Program-made: the position numbers and the translations under genes | Part shown: one piece after another, positions 52,480-62,276 of the stretch | How the letters are laid out: every line of letters starts with the position of its first letter | How positions within the stretch are numbered: position 1 is the stretch's first letter | Assembly (NCBI GenBank): GCA_049115955.1 | Contig: JAGDZJ010000019.1 | Location: 1 to 64,000 of the forward strand | Source of the DNA: Salinispirillum sp049115955 | GTDB lineage: Bacteria; Pseudomonadota; Gammaproteobacteria; Pseudomonadales; Natronospirillaceae | DNA length: 64,000 nucleotides | Direction of reading: 5' to 3' | The notes under the pieces: model-generated | Told to the model about the DNA's origin: nothing | The model's input: the letters and a program-made list of their open reading frames with translations, nothing else | Database searches by the model: none

Positions 52480-53406
52480 TCAGTTCATACGTCGGGTAAT
52501 GTACGGTGCAGGATCAACGGCCCGGCCGTTAAGAAACACTTCAAAGTGGACGTGAGGTGCGGTTGAACGACCCGTAGAACCCAACAAGGCGATGGGCTGG
52601 CCTTTCTCAACGATATCACCAACACTCACCAGGTTTTCTTTATTGTGCGCATAACGCGTTACGTAACCGCCACCGTGATTGATATCAACAGTGTTACCGT
52701 AACCACCACGATCGTTACTATACACCACAACGCCGGCGGCAACGGCCAGTACATCAATACCCTGTCGGCCTGCGAAATCCAGCCCGTTATGCCATGTAAT
52801 ACGACCTGTAAAGGGGTCTGTGCGGTAACCAAAGCGTGAGCTCATCCAAGAACCCGAACCCACCGGACGACCGGCAACAAAGGTTTGCGCTTCGATGCTA
52901 CGATTTTGTAATACAGATTCAAGAATGGACAACTGATGACTACGACTAACGATGTGACTGTCTAACTGATCCAGCGCTTCAGTAAAGGACGGCGGACGAT
53001 AAGACATGCCCTCACCGGACATTTCTGGGCCACCCACACCGGGCATCATAGTGAAATCGAACTCACCATCTTCTAATCCGGCCACCTGAACCAAGCGCTC
53101 ACCCAGCGCGTCTACGCGTGTTAAACGGGCTTGCAATTCGGCCAACCGGACCGTCAAGGCGTCGAGCTGTTCATGGGTCAGACGTGAAATTTTTTCTACT
53201 TCTGCTTTTTGACTATTGATCTCACTTTCCCACTGGATCATCGCATCTTTACTGAGCGCCATCTCATGAATGGGCGCGCCAACGCGATAACCAGCAAAAA
53301 AGGTCACACAAATGACCGCAACAAAAAACGGGACCACCCATTTGCCGAGCCAGCGCGGTATATGTGTAGAGCTGCCATGACGGCGACTGACAAGAATGAT
53401 ATCCAT
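52480..53406 (-). CDS. M23-family murein peptidase, membrane anchored
   Basis: A 308-residue protein with one N-terminal membrane helix (about 23-43), a coiled coil (about 60-105) and a C-terminal LytM/M23 domain. Zinc ligands are visible as H-x3-D in 'WHNGLDFAG' and HxH in 'APHVHFEVFLNG', so it should be an active peptidoglycan endopeptidase rather than a degenerate activator. It sits between lpxC and secA, the place of the PA4404-type gene in Pseudomonas. The DUF721 gene found there is missing. Confidence 0.88.
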   Translation of the reverse strand: MDIILVSRRHGSSTHIPRWLGKWVVPFFVAVICVTFFAGYRVGAPIHEMALSKDAMIQWESEINSQKAEVEKISRLTHEQLDALTVRLAELQARLTRVDALGERLVQVAGLEDGEFDFTMMPGVGGPEMSGEGMSYRPPSFTEALDQLDSHIVSRSHQLSILESVLQNRSIEAQTFVAGRPVGSGSWMSSRFGYRTDPFTGRITWHNGLDFAGRQGIDVLAVAAGVVVYSNDRGGYGNTVDINHGGGYVTRYAHNKENLVSVGDIVEKGQPIALLGSTGRSTAPHVHFEVFLNGRAVDPAPYITRRMN

Positions 53407-53426
53407 AGTGTTTGCTTACGTCCGAT

Positions 53427-54332
53427 TTACGCTAGTACTGGGCGATAAGATATAGGAGCAGCATCGGCTGTGTCAAAGGTCATGTACTCCCATGTTTCAG
53501 GGTGACAGATCAATTCACGCAGCAACAGGTTGTTCAAACCATGCCCCGACTTCTCGGCAATGAAATGCCCAATCAGACTGTGGCCCAGCAAATACAGGTC
53601 ACCCACGGCGTCCAATATCTTGTGTTTCACAAATTCGTCTTCGTAACGCAAACCGTCTTCGTTCAAGACGCGGTATTCATCCATGGCAATGGCGTTGTTG
53701 AAATTCGCGCCTAAGGCCAAATTGTTCGCACGCAAGTACTCAAAGTCACGCATAAAACCAAACGTACGCGCTCGACTGATTTCTTTAACAAAAGTCGAAG
53801 AAGAAAAGTCGAGGCTTGCGAACTGATTCCCGCTTGAAAATACGGGGTGATCGAAATCGATCTTAAAACTGATCTTAAAGCCGTCGTATGGCTCAAACCG
53901 AGCGACTCGGTCACCATCACGTACTTCAATCGGCCGGATAATACGAATGTACTTCTTCGCCGCATCTTGCTCGGCTATGCCCGCCGACTGCAACAAGAAA
54001 ACGAAAGGACCCGCACTGCCGTCCATAATAGGTACTTCAGCCGCACTGACGTCGACATAGACGTTGTCTATGCCGAGGCCAGCCATGGCTGAAAGCAAGT
54101 GTTCCACAGTATCCACACGCACGTCACCCTTCATCAACGTGGTTGACAAGGTCGTGTCACCCACATTTTTCGCAAAGGCCTGTATCTCTACCTCTGGGCT
54201 GAGATCTGTCCGACGAAAGACAATCCCTGTGTCCACTGGAGCAGGACGAAGTGTCAGAAAGACCTTCTCTCCAGAGTGTAGCCCCACGCCTGTTGCTTTG
54301 ATGGCGTTTCGGAGCGTGCGTTGCTTCACCAT
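53427..54332 (-). CDS. lpxC: UDP-3-O-acyl-N-acetylglucosamine deacetylase
   Basis: LpxC catalyses the committed step of lipid A synthesis. It is a zinc deacetylase of 301 residues (E. coli 305). The zinc histidines lie in 'TVEHLLSAMAGLGIDN' and 'GHSLIGHFIAEKSGHGLNN', with Asp in 'KILDAVGDLYLLG'. It starts 'MVKQRTLRNAIKATGVGLHSG'(in parts), the family hallmark. It follows ftsZ by 84 bp. Confidence 0.97.
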   Translation of the reverse strand: MVKQRTLRNAIKATGVGLHSGEKVFLTLRPAPVDTGIVFRRTDLSPEVEIQAFAKNVGDTTLSTTLMKGDVRVDTVEHLLSAMAGLGIDNVYVDVSAAEVPIMDGSAGPFVFLLQSAGIAEQDAAKKYIRIIRPIEVRDGDRVARFEPYDGFKISFKIDFDHPVFSSGNQFASLDFSSSTFVKEISRARTFGFMRDFEYLRANNLALGANFNNAIAMDEYRVLNEDGLRYEDEFVKHKILDAVGDLYLLGHSLIGHFIAEKSGHGLNNLLLRELICHPETWEYMTFDTADAAPISYRPVLA

Positions 54333-54416
54333 GTCTTGGGAGTCCTACCTGTAATCGATTGTTTCAATAGTTGCAGGATCATAGCAGATAGACTCCGTTT
54401 GCAAAAATACAAAGTG

Positions 54417-55601
54417 TTAATCAGCCTGACGCCGTAAGAACGCCGGAACGTCAAGCAAATCGTCCATTCCTTGCGGTTTCGCGCCAGTATTTTGACTACG
54501 CACCTCGTCATCACGACGACGCATCACCGTAGGTCGATCCAGTTTCTGGTAATTCGTTTCGACTTTTTTACGCGTGTTGTCAACGGCTATGACCGGCTTT
54601 TCTTCTTTCTCACCAATACCTGTTGCCACTACGGTGACACGGATCTCGTCAGTGAGCTCAGGATCAATTGCTGTACCAATCACAATTGTAGCATCTTCCG
54701 CCGCAAATTCCTCAATGATGTCGCCTACGGCTTCGAACTCATGCAGACCCAAATTAACACCTGCAGTGATGTTCACCAGCACGCCCCGCGCACCACGCAA
54801 ATCCACATCTTCCAACAACGGAGAGCGAATTGCCGCTTCGGCTGCTTTGGTCGCACGGTTCTCACCACGCGCCACACCTGCGCCCATCATCGCCATGCCC
54901 ATTTCGGCCATAACCGTACGGACGTCGGCAAAGTCGACGTTGATCTTACCCTGACGAATGATCAGGTCGGAAATACCCTGAACCGCATTCAGCAAGACGT
55001 TATCGGCTTCCGCAAACGCATCCAACAGGCTCACGTCGTCAGCCATGGCGGTCAGCAACTTCTGGTTTGGGATACAAATCAATGAATCCACATGCTGACG
55101 CAATGCTTCAATACCCGCATCTGCGAGCTTCATGCGTCGGCGACCTTCAAATTTGAACGGCTTGGTGACCACGCCAACCGTCAGGATGCCTAACTCTTTC
55201 GCCACTTCAGCAACGATCGGCGCTGCACCCGTGCCCGTGCCACCGCCCATACCGGCGGTAACAAAGATCATATCGGCACCTTGCAGTACTTCTACAATTT
55301 TATCGCGATCTTCGATCGCTGACTGCCGACCCACTTCGGGGTTCGCGCCCGCCCCCAGACCCTTGGTCAATGCGCCGCCCAATTGCAGAACGGTTGCGCC
55401 GTCCAGTACGTCCAGCGCCTGTGCGTCAGTGTTGGTGCAGATAAACTGTACCCCTGGCACTTGGTTGGTTGCCAACATGTGCTGCACGGCATTACAGCCA
55501 CCGCCGCCCACGCCCACTACTTTTATGACAGCTTGATTCGGTGAAGACTCGACCAAGGTGAACATGTCACCTGATGTCATCGCCTTTTCGTATTCAGCCA
55601 T
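54417..55601 (-). CDS. ftsZ: Cell division protein FtsZ
   Basis: The tubulin-like GTPase that forms the Z ring, 394 residues. The GTP signature GGGTGTG is at 119-125, with 'VGGGGCNAVQHM' earlier. The C-terminal tail 'DDLLDVPAFLRRQAD' is the FtsA/ZipA/MinC-binding peptide. The start at 55601 has GAGGAG 8 nt before. It is negatively regulated by MinC, encoded at 34.6 kb. Confidence 0.98.
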   Translation of the reverse strand: MAEYEKAMTSGDMFTLVESSPNQAVIKVVGVGGGGCNAVQHMLATNQVPGVQFICTNTDAQALDVLDGATVLQLGGALTKGLGAGANPEVGRQSAIEDRDKIVEVLQGADMIFVTAGMGGGTGTGAAPIVAEVAKELGILTVGVVTKPFKFEGRRRMKLADAGIEALRQHVDSLICIPNQKLLTAMADDVSLLDAFAEADNVLLNAVQGISDLIIRQGKINVDFADVRTVMAEMGMAMMGAGVARGENRATKAAEAAIRSPLLEDVDLRGARGVLVNITAGVNLGLHEFEAVGDIIEEFAAEDATIVIGTAIDPELTDEIRVTVVATGIGEKEEKPVIAVDNTRKKVETNYQKLDRPTVMRRRDDEVRSQNTGAKPQGMDDLLDVPAFLRRQAD

Positions 55602-55623
55602 TTGCCCGCTCCTCTTCTATCCA

Positions 55624-56865
55624 TTAGAAATTTTGTTTGACCATGTCTTTAAAACGCGTCCAAAACCCTGCTTGTTGTTTCTGCGCGCGTTTCTTCTTTT
55701 TACTGCCCTGCAGTTCAAGTTGCTGCAGTCCGTGTAACAGCAACCCTACCCCGGTGGAATACACTGGGCTCTGTACTACATCAGTCAGTCCCGTCACACC
55801 TGTGGGGTAAGCGAGCCGAACGGGCATGTGAAATACCTCTTCGGCAAGTTCTACGGCACCTTCCATACGGGAGGTACCACCGGTCAGCACGATGCCGGCC
55901 GGTATCATTTCTTCGTACCCACTGCGACGCAGCTCGGCTTGAATCAATGAAAATAATTCTTCGTATCGCGGCTCAACGACTTCCGCCAACGCTTGACGTG
56001 ACAATTCACGCGGTGGGCGATCGCCAACGCTGGGCACCTTGATCGACTCGTGCGCGCCAGCCAGCTGCGCCAGTGCGCAAGCGTATTTCACCTTAATCTC
56101 TTCCGCATGCTGCGTTGGAGTAGCAAAGGCCATGGCAATATCATTGGTGACCTGATCGCCCGCAATCGGGATCACCGATGTATGGCGGATCGCACCTTCG
56201 GTAAAAATCGCCATGTCGGTGGTACCGCCACCGATATCCACCATGCAAACACCCAACTCTTTCTCGTCGGCGGTCAACACGGCGTAGCTGGAAGCCAGTT
56301 GCTCCAAAATGATCTGTTCAACTTCAAGCCCACAACGACGCACACATTTTTCGATATTTTGCACGGCGTTCTCGGCGGCCGTGACCAGATGAACCTTGGC
56401 TTCAAGGCGCACACCAGACATGCCGAACGGCTCCTTGATTCCCTCTTGGTTATCAATCAAGTATTCCTGCGGCAGAATGTGCAGAATTTTCTGGTCTGCC
56501 GGAATCGCGACCGCTTGCGCAGCATCGATCACCCGTTCTACGTCCGCTTCCTGCACTTCTTTATCGCGAATAGCGACAATGCCGTGGCTGTTGTGGCTGC
56601 GAATATGGCTACCGGCAATGCCGACATGAACCGAGTGAATATCACAGCCTGACATCAATTCAGCTTCTTCAATGGCGCGCTGAATAGACTGTACGGTGGA
56701 CTCGATATTGACCACGACACCCTTCTTCATGCCGTACGCCGGATGTGAGCCCAGACCGACCACTTCGAGGCCACCTTCGGCGTTGACCAGCCCGACAATC
56801 GCCACCACCTTGGACGTACCGATGTCCAGGCTGACAATCAACTCGCCCTTATGTGATGAACTCAT
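55624..56865 (-). CDS. ftsA: Cell division protein FtsA
   Basis: An actin-like ATPase that tethers FtsZ to the membrane. From the ATG at 56865 it has 413 residues. GGGAGAG lies 6 nt upstream and the ATG overlaps the ftsQ stop as ATGA. Motifs 'IVSLDIGTSKVVAIVG' (phosphate 1) and 'VDIGGGTTDMAIF' (phosphate 2) are clear. The C-terminal amphipathic membrane helix is 'GFWTRFKDMVKQNF'. Confidence 0.97.
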   Translation of the reverse strand: MSSSHKGELIVSLDIGTSKVVAIVGLVNAEGGLEVVGLGSHPAYGMKKGVVVNIESTVQSIQRAIEEAELMSGCDIHSVHVGIAGSHIRSHNSHGIVAIRDKEVQEADVERVIDAAQAVAIPADQKILHILPQEYLIDNQEGIKEPFGMSGVRLEAKVHLVTAAENAVQNIEKCVRRCGLEVEQIILEQLASSYAVLTADEKELGVCMVDIGGGTTDMAIFTEGAIRHTSVIPIAGDQVTNDIAMAFATPTQHAEEIKVKYACALAQLAGAHESIKVPSVGDRPPRELSRQALAEVVEPRYEELFSLIQAELRRSGYEEMIPAGIVLTGGTSRMEGAVELAEEVFHMPVRLAYPTGVTGLTDVVQSPVYSTGVGLLLHGLQQLELQGSKKKKRAQKQQAGFWTRFKDMVKQNF

Positions 56866-57632
56866 GCTGACTCTCCCGCTCTTGTCTCTGCTTTCCATTC
56901 CACTGCTACACCAAATTGATAGCGCGCGTCCATGACGGCGATGTTTCCGGTCTGCACCCGGTCGTTTGTCTCACCCAACACGCGTGCCACTCGGCGCGCC
57001 CGCTGTAAAATATTCTTCTGTCCTAGGCGCACTTCGACGCCGTTATCGAGATGCACTGTCCAAGCCCCTCTGGGAGCCAACTCCAGCGCATCAATGCGAT
57101 ATCCCATGGCGCTGAACATCTGACTGAACTGCAGGTAATGCGTCATCACATCTGTTGCGCGCCCTTCTGGCCCGGACAACTTCGGCAGTTCAAACACCAA
57201 ATCGCTCGGCCCAAACACCTGCCCCCGGCTGTTGATGAATGCGCTGTCGTTCCAATAAGCCAACGGCGTTTGCTCACTGATCCGAACCACCACTTGATCC
57301 GGCCACTGGCGCACCAATGACGCGTGTTCAATCCAAGGCAACGCGGCCAGCGTCTGTTCTACTTCCGGCAGCGACAAACTCCAGTAGCTGATGTCAGCGT
57401 ATTGATCCATCACCGCCATCACTTCATTCTCGCTCTGAAACAACAGCTCGGAATCCATCGTCCAACGCACCTGTTCCGGCGTTAGGCCGCGCACCGAAAA
57501 CCCGACCAGCGCTACCCCACCAACGACGCACAGACCCAACACCAAACGTTGCCACACCCGCGTTTCGATCTCGGGCAGTGCAATATTGATGGTCGGCCAA
57601 TGCCGACGGCGTGTGGCGCCTCGTCGTGTCAC
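56862..57632 (-). CDS. ftsQ: Cell division protein FtsQ
   Basis: A bitopic divisome protein of 256 residues with a short basic cytoplasmic N-terminus, one membrane helix (about 29-48) and a periplasmic POTRA plus beta domain ('LPWIEHASLVRQWPDQVVV', 'RISEQTPLAYWN'). The start is GTG at 57632, 4 bp after the ddl stop. It links FtsB/FtsL to the early divisome. Confidence 0.95.
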   Translation of the reverse strand: MTRRGATRRRHWPTINIALPEIETRVWQRLVLGLCVVGGVALVGFSVRGLTPEQVRWTMDSELLFQSENEVMAVMDQYADISYWSLSLPEVEQTLAALPWIEHASLVRQWPDQVVVRISEQTPLAYWNDSAFINSRGQVFGPSDLVFELPKLSGPEGRATDVMTHYLQFSQMFSAMGYRIDALELAPRGAWTVHLDNGVEVRLGQKNILQRARRVARVLGETNDRVQTGNIAVMDARYQFGVAVEWKAETRAGESA

Positions 57633-57636
57633 TTAA

Positions 57637-58578
57637 TCAATCTCCGTGTCGCGCTAAAATGGTTTGTATCAGCGCGGTAAAATCTAATCCTGCCGCCTTA
57701 GCCGCCATGGGCACCAAGCTGTGGCTGGTTAGCCCAGGCACTGTGTTGGCTTCCAACAGATACCAGCTACCGTCCGCATCACGCATGGCATCAACACGCC
57801 CCCAATTGCTGCACCCAAGCGCACTAAACGCCCGCAGAGCCGTATCCTGAATCGCCTTCTCGTCTGTTTCGGACAGGCCAGAAGGCAGGAAATAGTTCGT
57901 ATCATCACGCTCGTACTTCGCGTCGTAGTCATAGAACTGTCCGGCGGACTGCATACGAATAACCGGCAACGCTTCAAGTCCGTGGGCGGTCGCCAGAATA
58001 CTCATGGTGTATTCGGGGCCGTTAATAAATTTCTCTGCCATTACCACGCGATCAAACTGCCGGGCCAATTCGAAACCGCTTTTTACCAGCTCAGGACTGT
58101 CGGCGATGGTGATGCCAATGCTGGACCCTTCCAGAACCGGTTTTATGACCACTTTGCCGCCCAGGCGTTGCAGCACTTTGGCCCAATCACTGTGCTCATC
58201 CAACAGTTCAAAGGGCGCCGTAGGTAAACCGTGGGCATGCCAGATCTGTTTCGTAATGACCTTGTTCATCGCCAGTGCCGAAGCCGCAACACCACTCCCG
58301 GTGTAAGGCATTTCCAAAGTATCCAACAAACCTTGCAGACTACCGTCTTCGCCGCCCCGACCGTGCAAAGCGATGAATACTTGGCGAATATCACCCGCCA
58401 TCAAACGGTCAATAAACGGCTCTGCGGTATCAATGGCTACAACGTCTTCGCCGCTGTCTTTTAGCGCCTTAATTACCGCCTGCCCGCTTTGCAGCGATAC
58501 CGCACGCTCGGCCGACTTGCCGCCGAATAAAACGGCGATCTTGCTCGGTTGTGTGTTCAGCCCGTTCACGTTCGTCAT
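57637..58578 (-). CDS. ddlB: D-alanine--D-alanine ligase (DdlB)
   Basis: An ATP-grasp ligase of 313 residues making the D-Ala-D-Ala dipeptide for MurF. 'VLFGGKSAERAVSLQSG' (usually G-x-S-A-E-R-E-V-S), 'ALHGRGGEDGSLQGLLD', 'VVIKPVLEGSSIGI' and 'LEANTVPGLTSHSLVP' are in order. Its ATG overlaps the murC stop (58575-58578). murB is not in this cluster. Confidence 0.97.
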   Translation of the reverse strand: MTNVNGLNTQPSKIAVLFGGKSAERAVSLQSGQAVIKALKDSGEDVVAIDTAEPFIDRLMAGDIRQVFIALHGRGGEDGSLQGLLDTLEMPYTGSGVAASALAMNKVITKQIWHAHGLPTAPFELLDEHSDWAKVLQRLGGKVVIKPVLEGSSIGITIADSPELVKSGFELARQFDRVVMAEKFINGPEYTMSILATAHGLEALPVIRMQSAGQFYDYDAKYERDDTNYFLPSGLSETDEKAIQDTALRAFSALGCSNWGRVDAMRDADGSWYLLEANTVPGLTSHSLVPMAAKAAGLDFTALIQTILARHGD

Positions 58579-60017
58579 GCTTTAAAACCCAACTGCTGAT
58601 TCTGCAATTCAATGGCTAACCCGCCAATGTCACCTGCGCCCTGCGCGATCACAAGGTCACCGTCTTCTAGCAAGTTCGGCAGCAAGCCAACCACGTCATT
58701 GATGTTTTCAACAAACACTGGCTCGACCTGGCCGCGCTGACGAATGCTGCGTGCTAACGAACGACCATCAGCACCAGTAATGGGATCTTCCCCAGCGGAG
58801 TACACATCAAGCAGTACCAGCACATCCACTTTTGACAGCACGCGAACGAAATCTTCATAGAGATCGCGGGTTCGAGTGTAGCGGTGCGGCTGAAAGACCA
58901 GCACTAAGCGGCGCTCCGGCCAGCCCTGACGCGCCGCCTCAATGGTTACTTCCAGTTCACGAGGGTGATGACCGTAGTCATCCACCAGCATCATGCTGCC
59001 TTTGGCATTGGTGAATTCGCCGCGCACTTGGAAGCGTCGTCCGACGCCCGCAAACTGCTCCAACGCTTTAACGATGGACTCGTCGTCAATGCCTTCTTCT
59101 GTTGCCATGGCGACCGTCGCCGTAGCATTCAATACGTTGTGTTGACCCGGCATCCGAACGCGTACCGCCAATGGTGGTAGTCCGCCCGGACGATGCACGG
59201 TAAACGCCGTGCTGTACGCTTCTGGCTGAATATCACTGATGCGGTAGTCCGCCTCGTCGGCAACACCATAAGTCACTGTCGGACGACCGATGCGCGGAAT
59301 GATTTCACGCACGTATTCGTCATCAATGCACAAAATCGCTAAGCCATAAAACGGCAGGTTGTGCAGGAACGACACAAAGGTGTCTTTCACTTTCTCGAAG
59401 TCACCGCCGTAGGTGTCCATATGGTCGGCGTCAATGTTGGTAACCACAGCAACCATGGGCTGCAAATGCAGGAACGACGCGTCGCTCTCATCGGCTTCGG
59501 CGACCAAATAGCGTGAGGTACCCAAACGGGCGTTCGTCCCGGCGCTGTTCAAGCGTCCACCGATAACAAACGTTGGATCTAAGCCACCCTCGGCCAGAAC
59601 CGATGCAGCAAGACTGGTCGTTGTTGTTTTGCCGTGTGTTCCTGCGACCGCGATACCGTGACGATAGCGCATCAACTCCGCCAGCATCTCGGCGCGCGGC
59701 ACCATAGGAATCCGTAGATCTATGGCGGCAACGACTTCCGGGTTATCTTTTTTCACTGCGGTAGAGGTGACAACGACGTCTGCCCGTTCAACGTTCTCCG
59801 CTTTATGACCGATGGTGATGTCCATACCCAATTGTTCTAGTCGCGCCGTCGTGGCACTGGCACGAATGTCGGAGCCTGACACTTCATACCCTTGGTTCAG
59901 CAATACTTCGGCGATGCCGCACATACCCACACCACCGATACCCACGAAGTGCACACGGCGAATACGGCGCATTTCTGGCACGTCAAATACGGTTATGTTT
60001 GCTTTCTTGAAGGTCAT
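58575..60017 (-). CDS. murC: UDP-N-acetylmuramate--L-alanine ligase
   Basis: MurC adds L-Ala to UDP-MurNAc. From the ATG at 60017, which overlaps the murG stop as ATGA, it has 480 residues. Motifs: Rossmann 'VHFVGIGGVGMCGIAEVL', ATP loop 'AVAGTHGKTTTTSLAA', 'VVTNIDADHMDTYGG', and the C-terminal domain 'VFQPHRYTRTRDLYEDF'. Confidence 0.97.
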   Translation of the reverse strand: MTFKKANITVFDVPEMRRIRRVHFVGIGGVGMCGIAEVLLNQGYEVSGSDIRASATTARLEQLGMDITIGHKAENVERADVVVTSTAVKKDNPEVVAAIDLRIPMVPRAEMLAELMRYRHGIAVAGTHGKTTTTSLAASVLAEGGLDPTFVIGGRLNSAGTNARLGTSRYLVAEADESDASFLHLQPMVAVVTNIDADHMDTYGGDFEKVKDTFVSFLHNLPFYGLAILCIDDEYVREIIPRIGRPTVTYGVADEADYRISDIQPEAYSTAFTVHRPGGLPPLAVRVRMPGQHNVLNATATVAMATEEGIDDESIVKALEQFAGVGRRFQVRGEFTNAKGSMMLVDDYGHHPRELEVTIEAARQGWPERRLVLVFQPHRYTRTRDLYEDFVRVLSKVDVLVLLDVYSAGEDPITGADGRSLARSIRQRGQVEPVFVENINDVVGLLPNLLEDGDLVIAQGAGDIGGLAIELQNQQLGFKA

Positions 60018-61099
60018 GCCTTCTCTCCCATCCAATTCTGTAACTCACGCACAACCTGTTCGGTAGCGTCCGGTTTTCCCGCCGCACGAGCGGCTGCAGC
60101 GCGATTCAATAACGCTTCTGGCTGCAATTGTTCACGCAGTACCTGCGCCAATTGCCCTGCTGTTAAATCCGCCTGTGGTAACACAGTCGCGGCACCCAAT
60201 TCGACCAAACTGCGCGCGTTCTCTGTCTGATGATCGTCAATCGCATATGGGAAGGGTATTAGCACACTGCTCACACCCACCGCCGCTATCTCGGCGACAG
60301 TCAGGGCACCAGCGCGCGCTATCACTAAATCAGCTTGACTCAGGGCTTCTGCCATATCCGCGATAAACGGAACGATGTCTGCGCTCACATTCGCTTCGGA
60401 ATAAGCCACCTGAGTTGACTCAACATTGGCTTTGCCAGCTTGGTGGCGAACGCTTGGACGCTGATCAACCGGTATCAGTTTCAACGCCGCGGGCACCAGT
60501 TGATTGATGGCCTGTGCACCCTGACTGCCTCCCAACACCAACAAGCGCAACGGTGCGTGCATGGCCAAACCGCGCGCGGCGGGCGGAGCAATAGAGCCCA
60601 TACTCGCCCGTACCGGGTTGCCCACAACCTTGCATGTTACGTTAGGCGCAAAAGCCTTTGGAGAGCCGCACAATACGGCGTTGGCAAAGCGCGATAGCAA
60701 TTTATTGGTCGTTCCCGCCACAGCGTTTTGCTCATGGATTACCAAGGGAATACGCATGAGGCGAGCAGCGATACCGCCAGGCCCTGACGCGTAGCCACCC
60801 AAGCCCAGCACTACGGCGGGCTTAAACGCACGCAATATGCGCATTGCTTGCCAAATGGACTGCGCGATACGAAACGGCGCCAATAGTCGAGCCACAGGAC
60901 CACTTCCGCGCACGCCTGTTACCGTTAAACGGTGCAATGGGTAATCAGCCGCAGGCACTAATTCGTTTTCAATACCACGCCCCGTACCCAGCCAATTAAT
61001 TTCATGACCCAACTCACGCAAGCGGTCGGCGACGGCCAGTCCAGGGAACACGTGCCCACCAGTACCGCCAGCCATGATCAAGATGCGCGGCTTACTCAT
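60014..61099 (-). CDS. murG: UDP-GlcNAc: undecaprenyl-PP-MurNAc-pentapeptide GlcNAc transferase
   Basis: MurG converts lipid I to lipid II on the cytoplasmic face. The start at 61099 (MSKPRILIMAGGTGGHVFPG) has AGGAG 6 nt upstream; the ATG at 61105 sits directly on the ribosome site. It has 361 residues. It carries GGTGGH, 'GLGGYASGPGGIAA', 'IHEQNAVAGTTNK', 'LLVLGGSQGAQAIN' and 'ARAGALTVAEI'. Overlaps ftsW by 8 bp. Confidence 0.97.
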   Translation of the reverse strand: MSKPRILIMAGGTGGHVFPGLAVADRLRELGHEINWLGTGRGIENELVPAADYPLHRLTVTGVRGSGPVARLLAPFRIAQSIWQAMRILRAFKPAVVLGLGGYASGPGGIAARLMRIPLVIHEQNAVAGTTNKLLSRFANAVLCGSPKAFAPNVTCKVVGNPVRASMGSIAPPAARGLAMHAPLRLLVLGGSQGAQAINQLVPAALKLIPVDQRPSVRHQAGKANVESTQVAYSEANVSADIVPFIADMAEALSQADLVIARAGALTVAEIAAVGVSSVLIPFPYAIDDHQTENARSLVELGAATVLPQADLTAGQLAQVLREQLQPEALLNRAAAARAAGKPDATEQVVRELQNWMGEKA

Positions 61100-62276
61100 T
61101 CGCATCTCCTTTCAATTCTGGGGTCGCTGCCGTTTCCGCCGATACCCTCGCCACCAAGCCCAACATGGTAAAGCTGACCAAGAGACTCGTACCGCCGTAG
61201 CTGACCAATGGCAACGTCAGGCCTTTGGTGGGCAATAAGCCCGTATTCACCCCGACGTTGATGAAGATTTGCAGCGCGAACACCATGGCAATGCCAAAAC
61301 AGGTATAAGCACCAAACGAATTGCCTGCCTGATCAGCCCGCCAGCCCACCATAATCATTTGATAGACCAACCACGCCAACGCAGCCAGCAGGATCAAAAT
61401 ACCGAACAATCCTAGCTCTTCGCCGATGATAGCAACAATAAAGTCTGTGTGTGCTTCAGGCAGGTAAAACAGCTTCTGCAAGCTGTTACCTAAACCGACG
61501 CCGAACCATTCGCCACGCCCGAAAGCAATCAATGCTTGGGTCAACTGATAGCCCGAACCAAACACATTTTCTTCTGCCCAAGGGTTCATAAACGACATAA
61601 TCCGCTGCACGCGGTACGTCTGTGTAATGGCCATTAAACCCGCCGACAGTATTGCCACCGCTATGGTTACAAAGAACTGTCCGGCTCGTACACCACCTAA
61701 AAACATCATGCCCATGATGGTCGTCATGATGACAATCACGGCGCCGAAGTCCGGTTCCGCCAACAACAACGTGGTGACAATCGCCACGACCAACAGCGGC
61801 TTCAAAAAGCCACGTAAGCTGGTGCGCACTTCTTCCTGACGCCGCACCAGGTAACCGGCCACATAGAGAATCATTGCCAATTTGGCCAGTTCGCTGGGCT
61901 GAAACTGGATAAAGCCCAAATTGATCCAGCGCCAGCTGCCGTTCACTTCGTGACCAATGCCGGGCACCAAGACCAACACCAGCATCAGCACGCCCACCAG
62001 CAAGATGGGAGCTCCCAAGCGGTACCACAACGTCATCGGCACATACACCGTGATGCCAAACGCGATAAAAGCCAAGACCAGATACACGCCGTGGCGCTGA
62101 ACTAGCGCAAACGCGCCGCCTAGGTTCTGCTCCGCAAAGTCCATCGAAGCAGAAGAGATCATCAACCAGCCAAATAAGGCCAGCGAAAAACCCAGCACCA
62201 GCAGTGTGCGGTCGACCTGTGTCCAGTCCAGCCAGCGGTCTTCACGCCAAGTTTCGTACAGAGAGGCTGTTGTCAT
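61092..62276 (-). CDS. ftsW: Septal peptidoglycan glycosyltransferase FtsW
   Basis: A SEDS glycosyltransferase of the divisome, 394 residues with about 10 membrane helices. 'GSWRWINLGFIQFQPSELAK', 'EPDFGAVIVI', 'PEAHTDFIVAIIGEELGL' and 'GLTLPLVSYGGTSLLV' are conserved. Its position between murD and murG distinguishes it from RodA at 27.7 kb. ftsI is not in the window. Confidence 0.96.
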   Translation of the reverse strand: MTTASLYETWREDRWLDWTQVDRTLLVLGFSLALFGWLMISSASMDFAEQNLGGAFALVQRHGVYLVLAFIAFGITVYVPMTLWYRLGAPILLVGVLMLVLVLVPGIGHEVNGSWRWINLGFIQFQPSELAKLAMILYVAGYLVRRQEEVRTSLRGFLKPLLVVAIVTTLLLAEPDFGAVIVIMTTIMGMMFLGGVRAGQFFVTIAVAILSAGLMAITQTYRVQRIMSFMNPWAEENVFGSGYQLTQALIAFGRGEWFGVGLGNSLQKLFYLPEAHTDFIVAIIGEELGLFGILILLAALAWLVYQMIMVGWRADQAGNSFGAYTCFGIAMVFALQIFINVGVNTGLLPTKGLTLPLVSYGGTSLLVSFTMLGLVARVSAETAATPELKGDANE